Source of the DNA: Planctomycetota bacterium
GTDB taxonomy: Bacteria; Planctomycetota; UBA1135; UBA2386
Direction: 5' to 3'
Assembly: GCA_947455805.1 (NCBI GenBank)
Contig: CANGSN010000013.1
Location: forward strand, 1 to 16,364
DNA: 16,364 bases
In this document: positions 6,967 through 14,926 of the stretch, one piece after another
How the letters are laid out: each line of letters starts with the position of its first letter
Numbering within the stretch: position 1 is the stretch's first letter
Notes under the pieces: generated by a model
The model's database searches: none
Told to the model about the DNA's origin: nothing
Seen by the model: the letters and a program-made list of their open reading frames with translations, nothing else
Program-made: the position numbers and the translations under genes

Positions 6967-7238
6967 TTCTCTTCCACCTTCTTCATCGAGTGGCCCCGGA
7001 AGGTGCGCGTCGGCGCGAACTCGCCGAGCCGGTGACCAACCATGTCCTCGGTCACGTAGACCTTCAGGAACGTCCGGCCGTTGTGCACATTGAACGTGTG
7101 GCCCACGAACTCGGGCAGAATCACACTCGGACGCGACCAGGTTTGGATCGGGTCCTTGACGCCCTTCTGGTTCATCGCCGCCACCTTCTTCAGGAGCTTC
7201 GGGTGGACGAACGGGCCTTTGCTGATACTGCGGCTCAT
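6963..7238 (-). CDS. rpsS: 30S ribosomal protein S19 (uS19)
   Basis: S19 is a 30S head protein that contacts S13 and the A-site tRNA region. The 91-residue product reads MSRSISKGPFVHPKLLKKVA at the start. It then has TWSRPSVILPEFVGHTFNVH, NGRTFLKVYVTEDMVGHRLG and EFAPTRTFRGHSMKKVEEK, all close to family consensus. AGGAG seven bases upstream marks the start. The stop overlaps rplV. A 102-base spacer precedes it; a 13-codon reading frame in that spacer (7276-7235, MTPVLAPQAGESR) ends across the rpsS ATG. Confidence 0.98.
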   Translation of the reverse strand: MSRSISKGPFVHPKLLKKVAAMNQKGVKDPIQTWSRPSVILPEFVGHTFNVHNGRTFLKVYVTEDMVGHRLGEFAPTRTFRGHSMKKVEEK

Positions 7239-7340
7239 CGTGATTCTCCTGCCTGCGGAGCCAGGACCGGGGTCATGGCTTCAGCTGCTGGATGGTGTCG
7301 GTTCGTTGGTTGAATGCTTGGTGTGCCGTTAAGGCCCGGA

Positions 7341-8201
7341 TCACGAGCCACTGCCGACCGCGACGTGCTTACCCGGCGGACGGCGACGCAGGATGAACTG
7401 GTTGCTGCGGGCCTTGCCGCGGCGGGTCTTGCCACCCTTCGCGAGCTTGCCCGTCGGCGAGCACGGGTGACGACCACCGCCGGTGCGGCCTTCACCGCCG
7501 CCCATCGGGTGGCTGACCGGGTTTTGGGCCGTGCCACGGTTGTGCGGACGACGACCGAGGTGACGCACGCGACCAGCCTTACCCCAACGGATGTTCTGCC
7601 AGTCGACGTTGCCGATCTCGCCGATCGTCGCGCGGCAGCTGGCGAGGACCTTGCGCATCTCACCCGACGGCATGACCACGACGGCGTATTCACCGTCGCG
7701 CGCCATCAGCTGGCAGGAGTTGCCGGCCGAGCGGGCGATCTGGCCACCGCGACCAGGCTGCAGCTCGACGTTGTGGACCTGCAGGCCGAGCGGGATCGCA
7801 TCGAGGCGCATGCAGTTGCCGAGGTCCGGATCACAGCGATCCGCCGACAGGACCTTCATGCCGACCGTGAGCCCCTTCGGCGCGAGGATGTAGGCCTTCT
7901 CGCCGTCCGCGTAGTGCAGCAGCGCGATGTCGGCAGAGCGGTTCGGGTCATACTCGATCGCCTTCACCACCGCCGGCACGCCGTCCTTCATGCGAAGGAA
8001 GTCGACCTTGCGATACATGCGGCGCGAACCACCGCCCCGGAAGCGGCTGGTGATGTGGCCGAGGTCGTCGCGACCAGCGCGATCGTGCAGGCGCTCGGTC
8101 AGAGCCTTCTCGCGGCGCTTGCCCTTGGTCAGGTGGCTGAAATCCAGCACCGACGAGTTGCGGCGACCGGCAGAGGTTGGCTGATAGACTTTGACGGGCA
8201 T
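7341..8201 (-). CDS. rplB: 50S ribosomal protein L2 (uL2)
   Basis: L2 is a core 50S protein required for subunit association and peptidyl-transferase activity. The start at the ATG at 8201 gives MPVKVYQPTSAGRRNSSVLD and 286 residues, with GGAG eight bases upstream. An upstream in-frame ATG would read through the repetitive spacer and into rplW. The OB/SH3-like RNA-binding region includes GRDDLGHITSRFRGGGSRRM, and the C-terminal signature is NPVSHPMGGGEGRTGGGRHP. The key histidine (E. coli His229, here His231) is kept. The flanking residues corresponding to E. coli Asp228 and His231 are Ser230 and Met233. Confidence is high. Confidence 0.98.
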   Translation of the reverse strand: MPVKVYQPTSAGRRNSSVLDFSHLTKGKRREKALTERLHDRAGRDDLGHITSRFRGGGSRRMYRKVDFLRMKDGVPAVVKAIEYDPNRSADIALLHYADGEKAYILAPKGLTVGMKVLSADRCDPDLGNCMRLDAIPLGLQVHNVELQPGRGGQIARSAGNSCQLMARDGEYAVVVMPSGEMRKVLASCRATIGEIGNVDWQNIRWGKAGRVRHLGRRPHNRGTAQNPVSHPMGGGEGRTGGGRHPCSPTGKLAKGGKTRRGKARSNQFILRRRPPGKHVAVGSGS

Positions 8202-8226
8202 GTCACTCGCTCCGTACGGGGTCGGT

Positions 8227-8277
8227 TGCTCGGGTGAGAAGGCTGCTCGGGTGAGAAGGCTGCTCGGGTGAGAAGGC
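8227..8277 (-). repeat. Three perfect 17-bp tandem repeats in the rplW-rplB spacer
   Basis: The + strand unit TGCTCGGGTGAGAAGGC occurs three times without mismatch at 8227-8243, 8244-8260 and 8261-8277. The array fills most of the 80-bp spacer between the rplW stop and the rplB start. It lies upstream of the rplB ribosome binding site. Perfect identity points to recent slippage expansion. A regulatory role is possible but not shown. Confidence 0.95.
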
Positions 8278-8281
8278 AGGT

Positions 8282-8572
8282 TCAGGAGACGTCGATCGAG
8301 TCGCCCTTTCGGAGCGTCACAACGGCCTTCTTCCATGGCTTCGACGAGCCGGGGCGACCGAACGTACGGCGCGCCTTGCTCGGCATGGTGACCATGTTGA
8401 CCTTCACGACCTTGACCGAGAACAGCGTTTCGATCGCCTTGCGCACCTCGACCTTGTTGGCGCTCGAGGCGACCTCGAAGGTGAACTGGTTGCGCATGCC
8501 CTGCATGGCCGTCGACTTCTCGGTCACCAGCGGCCGGCGGATCACGTCGTAGTACTGATTCGGGTTGGCCAT
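8282..8572 (-). CDS. rplW: 50S ribosomal protein L23 (uL23)
   Basis: L23 sits at the tunnel exit and is the main binding site for trigger factor and SRP. The 96-residue product has the family N-terminus YYDVIRRPLVTEKSTAMQG. Its core is FTFEVASSANKVEVRKAIET then LFSVKVVKVNMVTMPSKARR, and it ends in the basic strand PWKKAVVTLRKGDSIDV. AAGGAG seven bases before the ATG is a strong ribosome binding site inside the end of rplD. The gap to the rplD stop is one base. The repeat-filled spacer follows its stop. Confidence 0.98.
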   Translation of the reverse strand: MANPNQYYDVIRRPLVTEKSTAMQGMRNQFTFEVASSANKVEVRKAIETLFSVKVVKVNMVTMPSKARRTFGRPGSSKPWKKAVVTLRKGDSIDVS

Positions 8573-8573
8573 C

Positions 8574-9203
8574 TCACGACTCCTTCTTGGCGAAGCGCTG
8601 CTGCAGGGCAGTCAGGGCCGACGGGGTCAGCACCAGGTAACGACGGAGCAGGACCTGGCGAGCGTTCAGGTCGCCGACGGTGCAGACATCCACGAGGGGG
8701 ACGTTGCGCAGCGACAGGCACAGGTTGCGATCCGTCTCGGCAGTCACCACCGTGGCACCACTCTGCATGCCGAGCTTGCTCAGCACACCCACGGCCGACT
8801 TCGTGTTCGGCTTGCCGGTCGGCCAGCTGTCTGAGACACCAACCTCGCCGTCACGGAACTTGGTGAAGATGGCGTTGCGCAGCGCGGCGCGACGCGCCTG
8901 CTTCGGCATCGAATAGCCGTGATCACGCGGCTCCGGCGGGTGGATACGACCACCGCCGCGCCACAGCGGCGACTTCGGCGTGCCCATGCGGGCGCGGCCG
9001 GTGTGCTTCTGCGGCCACAGCTTCTTGTTCGGCCCGCGGACCATGCTGCGGGTCTTGGCGCGCACGGTGCCCTGGCGAGCGTTGTCCTCGTACATCACCA
9101 CCGCGTCCTTGAGGGTGCGCCCCAGGACACGCGTGCCGAAGACCGTCTCGTCGACCTTCTGGGTCGCGACGCTGCCACCTTTGAGAATCTTGACGTCGAC
9201 CAT
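8574..9203 (-). CDS. rplD: 50S ribosomal protein L4 (uL4)
   Basis: L4 lines the nascent-peptide tunnel through an extended loop, and in E. coli it also represses the S10 operon. The 209-residue product has the loop region KTRSMVRGPNKKLWPQKHTG followed by RARMGTPKSPLWRGGGRIHP at about residues 51-90. The family segment MPKQARRAALRNAI follows, with a C-terminal domain containing RNVPLVDVCTVGDLNARQVL. I saw no clear Shine-Dalgarno sequence before the ATG. The gene directly follows rpsJ after 59 bases, where rplC would normally stand. Confidence 0.97.
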   Translation of the reverse strand: MVDVKILKGGSVATQKVDETVFGTRVLGRTLKDAVVMYEDNARQGTVRAKTRSMVRGPNKKLWPQKHTGRARMGTPKSPLWRGGGRIHPPEPRDHGYSMPKQARRAALRNAIFTKFRDGEVGVSDSWPTGKPNTKSAVGVLSKLGMQSGATVVTAETDRNLCLSLRNVPLVDVCTVGDLNARQVLLRRYLVLTPSALTALQQRFAKKES

Positions 9204-9262
9204 GTTCGACTGCGGGGGGTTGTGCGGTTCGGCCGCGCGGAGGAGCCGCGCCGCCTGGCGAC
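9204..9262 (-). other. 59-bp rpsJ-rplD spacer lacking rplC
   Basis: This short spacer is where rplC (L3) normally lies. It has no room for that gene and shows no L3 remnant. It contains a 6-bp inverted repeat GCGCGG (9235-9240) / CCGCGC (9246-9251) with a 5-base loop. On the coding strand the loop is CTCCT, which is complementary to a Shine-Dalgarno core. Confidence 0.8.
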
Positions 9263-9568
9263 TCAGGCCTTGATGCGAATGTCCACGCCAGCCGGCATGT
9301 TCAACTTGCTCAGCGCGTCGACCGTCTTGGTGGTCGGCTCCGAGATGTAGATCAGGCGCTTGTGCGTCCGAATCTCGAACTGCTCACGGCTCTTCTTGTC
9401 GATGTGCGGCGAGCGAAGGACCGTGTAGCGCTCCACGCGGGTCGGCAGCGGCACGGGGCCGGCGACGCGAGCACCCGTGCGCTTGCTGGTCTCGACGATG
9501 TCGAGAGCGGCTTGGTCGAGGGCCTCGTGGTCGTAGGCCTCCATCCGAATCTGGATTCGCTCTTGCAT
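9263..9568 (-). CDS. rpsJ: 30S ribosomal protein S10 (uS10 / NusE)
   Basis: S10 is a 30S head protein and, as NusE, links transcription antitermination and translation. The start at the ATG at 9568 yields a 101-residue product beginning MQERIQIRMEAYDHEALDQA. It contains GARVAGPVPLPTRVERYTVL, then RSPHIDKKSREQFEIRTHKR and LIYISEPTTKTVDALSKLNM, and ends PAGVDIRIKA. Extending the frame upstream adds only non-conserved residues from the leader. It is the first gene of the S10 cluster and is preceded by a candidate promoter and a leader of roughly 130 bases. No strong Shine-Dalgarno is visible (AAGG about 14 bases upstream). Confidence 0.98.
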   Translation of the reverse strand: MQERIQIRMEAYDHEALDQAALDIVETSKRTGARVAGPVPLPTRVERYTVLRSPHIDKKSREQFEIRTHKRLIYISEPTTKTVDALSKLNMPAGVDIRIKA

Positions 9569-9615
9569 GGCTTTATGCCGGCCTTGGTTGCCAGCGATGT
9601 GGTGCGGACCCTGGT

Positions 9616-9689
9616 GCGCCGCGGGGCGCGTTTCGAGTCCAACCATCTGCGCGGCAAGGGGTTACATCTGCTGATGTGCTCCCTGGAGC
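9616..9689 (-). promoter_or_regulatory. rpsJ leader with three small inverted repeats
   Basis: Between the candidate promoter and rpsJ are three short inverted repeats: GCGCC/GGCGC (9616-9629), ACATC/GATGT (9664-9677) and GCTCC/GGAGC (9678-9689). In E. coli the S10 leader is the target of L4 autoregulation. An analogous role here is only an inference; the stems are short and I see no match to the E. coli leader. Confidence 0.35.
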
Positions 9690-9703
9690 GCAAGTGGGCG
9701 GGC

Positions 9704-9732
9704 AGAGTAGCGATCTGGCCCACACCCGTCAA
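9704..9732 (-). promoter_or_regulatory. Candidate sigma-70-type promoter for the S10-spc cluster
   Basis: On the minus strand a TTGACG -35 element (9732-9727) is followed after 17 bases by TACTCT as a -10 element (9709-9704). The -35 matches the consensus at five of six positions; the -10 is weaker, with three matches. The pair sits about 50 bases beyond the EF-G-like stop and about 135 bases before the rpsJ start, where a main operon promoter would be expected. Confidence 0.55.
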
Positions 9733-9782
9733 GCGACCAACTCCACAAAACCTGCCGAACACGCGGCGACTTTCTCCCCAAC

Positions 9783-11753
<1,971 letters not shown>

Positions 11754-11762
11754 GCCGGGCGA

Positions 11763-11790
11763 ACAGTAGCAAGTTCGTCGCCAGGACCAA
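11763..11790 (-). promoter_or_regulatory. Possible promoter placing transcription start at the EF-G-like start codon
   Basis: On the minus strand TTGGTC (11790-11785) and TACTGT (11768-11763) are separated by 16 bases. Only nine bases lie between the -10 and the ATG at 11753, so a transcript from here would be leaderless or nearly so. No Shine-Dalgarno is visible, which is consistent with this. The -10 match is moderate, and read-through from the upstream gene is an alternative. Confidence 0.35.
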
Positions 11791-11818
11791 GCCGGCGTCG
11801 AACCGCCGTGCGCCGGCT
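11790..11818 (-). terminator. Possible terminator hairpin at the end of the pilT-like gene
   Basis: The arms AGCCGGCG (11790-11797) and CGCCGGCT (11811-11818) are perfect 8-bp complements with a 13-base loop. They overlap the TAG stop of the pilT-like gene. The sequence after the hairpin on the minus strand is TTGGTCCTGG, with no T run, so it is a weak candidate intrinsic terminator or a 3'-end stabiliser. Confidence 0.4.
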
Positions 11819-12983
11819 AGACCTGGCTCGGCCGCTGCGCCGAACCCTGCGTGATGCCGCGCATCTGCATCTTCAGGTCGTCGGGGTTGTCCGACGCAGC
11901 CAACGCGTCTTCGAGGCTGATGTTGCCAGCCTGAAACAATCGGATCAGCGACTGGTTGAACGTCATCGTGCCGTAGTAGCCACCCTCGGCGAGGGCCTTG
12001 GGCAGCGTGCGCGTCGCCCCCTGCTCGAGCAGTTCGCGCACCGTCGGCGTGTTGATCAGCAGCTCGACGGCAGGAACCATCGAAGTGCCCTCCTTGTTCT
12101 TGACCAAGCGCAACGAGCACACGCCTGCCAGGTTGAGCGCCAGCTGCAGGCGGACGAGTTCGTGCTGGTGCGGCGGGAAGAACGTGATGATGCGTTCGAC
12201 GGTCTGCACGGCGTTGACCGTGTGCAGCGTCGAGAACACCAGGTGACCGGTCTCCGCCGCCGAAATGGCCGCCGACACCGTCTCGGCATCGCGCATCTCA
12301 CCGATGAGGATCACGTCCGGCGACTGGCGCAACGCCTGGCGGAGTGCAGAAGCGAAGTCGCTGACGTCGACACCGACCTCACGCTGGTTGACGATCGACC
12401 GCTTGTCCTCGAAGCGGAACTCGATCGGGTCCTCGATGGTGACGATGTGCTTGTTCATCGTCCGGTTCACGTATTCGACCATCGACGCCAGCGTCGTCGA
12501 CTTGCCCGAGCCGGCGATGCCGGTCGCGAGGACGAGGCCGCGGCGCAGCGACGCCAGGCGCTTCAGCGGCTCGACCGGCAGATTCAGGTCTTTGAACGAG
12601 GGGATCTCGCTCTTGATCGCGCGGAAGACGAGGCCGACCTCGCCGCACTGATGGAACGCATTGCAGCGGAACCGTCCGACCCCCGGCATCGCGACCGCAG
12701 TGTCGGCGGCGCCGCTCTTCTCGAAGTCACGGCGGCCGCGCTCGCTGAGCACCTCGTCGACGAACGATCGCATCAACTCCGCCGGCAGCGGCTGGTCGCC
12801 GAGGAAGCGGATGACGCCGGCGACACGCACAGCAGGACAACCGTTGGCCTTCAACACCAGGTCGGAGGCGCTCTCCTTGACCATGATGCGAAGGAAGTCG
12901 CGCAGCTTCGGCAGACGTCCCGCACCAGCGGCAGCAGCTGGCGCGGCAGAAGGCTCTTTCGGCGGCAGATTCGGACTGGTCAC
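11817..12983 (-). CDS. PilT/PilU-family type IV pilus retraction ATPase
   Basis: This 388-residue hexameric secretion-type ATPase would act at the cytoplasmic face of a type IV pilus machine to drive retraction. An alanine- and proline-rich leader (residues 1-22) precedes the PAS-like N-terminal domain, which contains SASDLVLKANGCPAVRVAG. The catalytic core shows Walker A GIAGSGKST (155-163), the Asp box TIEDPIE (182-188), Walker B VILIGEMRD (224-232) and the His box TGHLVFSTLHT. The C-terminal segment GTMTFNQSLIRLFQAGNISL resembles PilU more than PilT. The start is GTG at 12983, supported by a strong ribosome binding site. No other pilus gene is nearby, so its role beside translation genes is unclear; PilT and PilU cannot be separated with certainty from sequence inspection. 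Confidence 0.93.
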   Translation of the reverse strand: MTSPNLPPKEPSAAPAAAAGAGRLPKLRDFLRIMVKESASDLVLKANGCPAVRVAGVIRFLGDQPLPAELMRSFVDEVLSERGRRDFEKSGAADTAVAMPGVGRFRCNAFHQCGEVGLVFRAIKSEIPSFKDLNLPVEPLKRLASLRRGLVLATGIAGSGKSTTLASMVEYVNRTMNKHIVTIEDPIEFRFEDKRSIVNQREVGVDVSDFASALRQALRQSPDVILIGEMRDAETVSAAISAAETGHLVFSTLHTVNAVQTVERIITFFPPHQHELVRLQLALNLAGVCSLRLVKNKEGTSMVPAVELLINTPTVRELLEQGATRTLPKALAEGGYYGTMTFNQSLIRLFQAGNISLEDALAASDNPDDLKMQMRGITQGSAQRPSQV

Positions 12984-12991
12984 AGGCGGCT

Positions 12992-13004
12992 TCCTCCACC
13001 TCCT
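12992..13004 (-). promoter_or_regulatory. Strong double ribosome binding site fixing the GTG start of the pilT-like gene
   Basis: On the minus strand AGGAGG (13004-12999) is followed by GGAGGA (12997-12992), eight bases before the GTG at 12983. This is one of the strongest Shine-Dalgarno sequences in the window and supports the non-ATG start. Confidence 0.8.
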
Positions 13005-13066
13005 GTATCGGCAGGGGCCGCTGGATCCCGAAGGCGTCCGCAGCCCGGCTTCGCCGTGCGTTCCGC

Positions 13067-14074
13067 TCAGTCGACGCGATGGCGCGGAAGCTGCGACAGC
13101 ATCGTCCAGACCGCCATGACCAGCTCACGCAGACCGGCACCAGTCGCACTCGAGATCGGCATGACCGGCTGGCCAGATGTCGTCGCCAGCTCCTGCGCAC
13201 GCCGACGCCCGGCATCGTCCTCGACCTTCGTGGCCACCAGCAGCGTGGGGCGCTCAGCGAGCTCGGTCGAATGTTGCTCGAGCTCCTGACGCACGACCCG
13301 CCAAGCATCCAGCGGCGGCTGCATCGGCAGCTCGCCACAGTCGACGAGGTGAAGCAGCAGACGCGTGCGCTCGATGTGCTTCAGGAAGCGGTCGCCGAGT
13401 CCCTTGCCGGCGCTGGCGCCCTCGATCAGTCCAGGGATGTCCGCCAGCACGAAGGTGCCGTCGCCGGGCCCCTGTGCGATGCCGAGCATCGGCTCCAGGG
13501 TGGTGAACGGGTAGCCCGCGATCTTGGGCCGCGCACGCGTCAGCGTCGCCAGCAGCGTCGACTTGCCCGCGTTCGGCAGGCCGACGAAGCCGACGTCGGC
13601 GATCAGCTTCAGGCTCAGCAACACACGGCGATCTTCGCCAGGTTTGCCGAGTTCGGCCTCGCGCGGCGCCCGGTGCGTAGCCGTCGCAAAGTGCGTGTTA
13701 CCGCGACCTCCATACCCGCCGCGAGCCAGGACCCAGGGCTTGTCGGGCTGGTCCAGGTCGTGCAGCACGTTGCCGCGCTCCGCATCCATCACCACGGTGC
13801 CCACCGGAACCTCGATGACGAGATCCTCCGCGTCCTTGCCACCGCAGTTCTGCGGCAACCCCTGACCACCGTTGTCGGCGCCGAATGTGCCGCGGCCGGT
13901 CAGGTGGAACAGGGTGTTGCAGTGTGTCGTGGCGACCAGAATGACGTCGCCGCCATCGCCGCCGTCGCCGCCGTTCGGGCCACCGCGCAACGTCTTCGCA
14001 TCGCGCAGGAAGCTGACACAGCCATTGCCGCCCTTGCCGGCGCGGACATGGATTTCGAGCTCGTCGACGAACAT
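13067..14074 (-). CDS. obg: Obg-family GTPase (CgtA/ObgE), without C-terminal OCT domain
   Basis: Obg is a late 50S-assembly GTPase that also responds to ppGpp. The 335-residue product has the glycine-rich Obg fold at residues 1-158 (MFVDELEIHVRAGKGGNGCV, then GGPNGGDGGDGGDVILVA). The GTPase domain has G1 GLPNAGKS at 165-172, G2 YPFTTL at 188-193, G3 DIPG at 212-215 and G5 SSA near 308-310. The G4 position reads TKVE (282-285) where NKxD is normal, an unusual change that could affect guanine recognition. The protein ends soon after the GTPase domain, so the optional OCT domain is absent, as in ObgE-type proteins lacking it. It follows rplU-rpmA, the classic bacterial L21-L27-Obg order. Confidence 0.96.
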   Translation of the reverse strand: MFVDELEIHVRAGKGGNGCVSFLRDAKTLRGGPNGGDGGDGGDVILVATTHCNTLFHLTGRGTFGADNGGQGLPQNCGGKDAEDLVIEVPVGTVVMDAERGNVLHDLDQPDKPWVLARGGYGGRGNTHFATATHRAPREAELGKPGEDRRVLLSLKLIADVGFVGLPNAGKSTLLATLTRARPKIAGYPFTTLEPMLGIAQGPGDGTFVLADIPGLIEGASAGKGLGDRFLKHIERTRLLLHLVDCGELPMQPPLDAWRVVRQELEQHSTELAERPTLLVATKVEDDAGRRRAQELATTSGQPVMPISSATGAGLRELVMAVWTMLSQLPRHRVD

Positions 14075-14147
14075 GGGATCAGCCGAGCAGCTCGGGAGAG
14101 ACGGGGCGAGCCCTGTGTCGCACCGGCGTCCGGTGGATCACGGGCGA

Positions 14148-14167
14148 CCGGCGGCAGCCACCGCCGG
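14148..14167 (-). promoter_or_regulatory. Perfect 7-bp inverted repeat after rpmA
   Basis: The arms CCGGCGG (14148-14154) and CCGCCGG (14161-14167) flank a 6-base loop and lie just after the rpmA stop in the 101-bp rpmA-obg spacer. No T run follows. It may be a weak or Rho-independent-like pause or a processing site; function is not established. Confidence 0.4.
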
Positions 14168-14175
14168 CATCGGCC

Positions 14176-14430
14176 TCAAGCCGTGGCTTCGACCGGGTCG
14201 ACGTGGACCTTGCCGTTGGCCTGGAAACGGACGATGCCTTCGGCGACAGCGAACAGCGAGTCGTCACCAGCGCGGCGGACGTTGCGACCAGCGCGGAACT
14301 TGGTGCCGACTTGGCGGACGATGATGGAGCCAGCGGTGACCTTCTGGCCGCCATAAGCCTTGACGCCGCGGTACTGCGGGTTGCTGTCGCGACCGTTCTG
14401 CGTCGAACCTTGACCCTTCTTGTGTGCCAT
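14176..14430 (-). CDS. rpmA: 50S ribosomal protein L27 (bL27)
   Basis: L27 reaches toward the peptidyl-transferase centre through its N-terminal tail and stabilises tRNA ends. The 84-residue product begins MAHKKGQGSTQNGRDSNPQY, the conserved tail without the cleavable leader seen in Firmicutes. It continues GVKAYGGQKVTAGSIIVRQV and GTKFRAGRNVRRAGDDSLFA, and ends VRFQANGKVHVDPVEATA. GGAG lies nine bases before the ATG. It is preceded by a 148-bp spacer dominated by a 14-bp tandem array, unusual for a gene normally close to rplU. Confidence 0.98.
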   Translation of the reverse strand: MAHKKGQGSTQNGRDSNPQYRGVKAYGGQKVTAGSIIVRQVGTKFRAGRNVRRAGDDSLFAVAEGIVRFQANGKVHVDPVEATA

Positions 14431-14457
14431 TGCGAAATCTCCGGGATGTGCGGTGGG

Positions 14458-14569
14458 TTGAGAGAGACCGGTTGAGAGAGACCGGTTGAGAGAGACCGGT
14501 TGAGAGAGACCGGTTGAAAGAGGCCGGTCGTAAAAGGCCGGCCGTCAGCGACCGGCTGCGAGCGGCCGC
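14458..14569 (-). repeat. 14-bp tandem repeat array between rplU and rpmA
   Basis: Four perfect copies of TTGAGAGAGACCGG (+ strand) occupy 14458-14471, 14472-14485, 14486-14499 and 14500-14513. A fifth copy (14514-14527) has two changes. Three progressively degenerate units continue the same 14-base phase to 14569, retaining a CCGG or similar core. The array fills most of the spacer. Identity is highest next to rpmA and decays toward rplU, as expected for slippage with older units diverging. On the coding strand each unit reads CCGGTCTCTCTCAA, a pyrimidine-rich segment. Confidence 0.93.
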
Positions 14570-14578
14570 TCCCGGCGA

Positions 14579-14893
14579 TCAGCCGTTGATCTTCTCGATC
14601 TGGACGACCGTGAACTGCGCGCGGAAGCCCGTGCGGCGGCGGCTGTTCTTACGGCGCTTGTACTTGCCGATGACGACCTTCGGCCCCTTGATCTGGCGGA
14701 CGACCTTGGCCGTAACCGAAGCACCGGATACGAAGGGCGTGCCGATCTTGCCCACGCCTTCACCGCCGACGAGGCAGACCTTGTCGAAGGTGAGGACGTC
14801 GCCTTCGGCGGCACCCTTGCGGAGGTGGATCTGGATGCGGTCACCGGCTTGGACTCGGTACTGCTGATTGCGATCGTCGACGACGGCGTACAT
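14579..14893 (-). CDS. rplU: 50S ribosomal protein L21 (bL21)
   Basis: L21 binds 23S rRNA on the 50S back. The 104-residue product starts MYAVVDDRNQQYRVQAGDRI. It contains the family pattern EGDVLTFDKVCLVGGEGVGK, then GTPFVSGASVTAKVVRQIKG, and the diagnostic basic segment GPKVVIGKYKRRKNSRRRTG, ending FRAQFTVVQIEKING. A candidate promoter sits about 35 bases upstream, so the rplU-rpmA pair may be transcribed independently of the RNase gene. Length and identity are typical. Confidence 0.98.
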   Translation of the reverse strand: MYAVVDDRNQQYRVQAGDRIQIHLRKGAAEGDVLTFDKVCLVGGEGVGKIGTPFVSGASVTAKVVRQIKGPKVVIGKYKRRKNSRRRTGFRAQFTVVQIEKING

Positions 14894-14926
14894 GACTAGG
14901 GCTCTGGCCTCTTGGAAGGGGCGGAG

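Noticed and set aside
8202..8336. N-terminal extension of the rplB frame through the 17-bp repeats
   Set aside because: L2 starts at MPVKVYQPTSAG with a ribosome binding site; the extension translates the repeat spacer and overlaps rplW in another frame.
9569..9646. N-terminal extension of rpsJ to an upstream start
   Set aside because: The added residues are not similar to S10, and the family length and N-terminus fit the ATG at 9568.
11817..12983. Assignment of the pilus-type ATPase to a type II or type IV secretion assembly ATPase (GspE/PilB)
   Set aside because: It lacks the extra N-terminal domain and the tetracysteine zinc motif of GspE/PilB, and its length and C-terminus fit PilT/PilU.
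14458..14569. CRISPR array reading of the regular repeats
   Set aside because: The 14-bp units are directly adjacent with no spacers and are too short; this is a simple tandem array.
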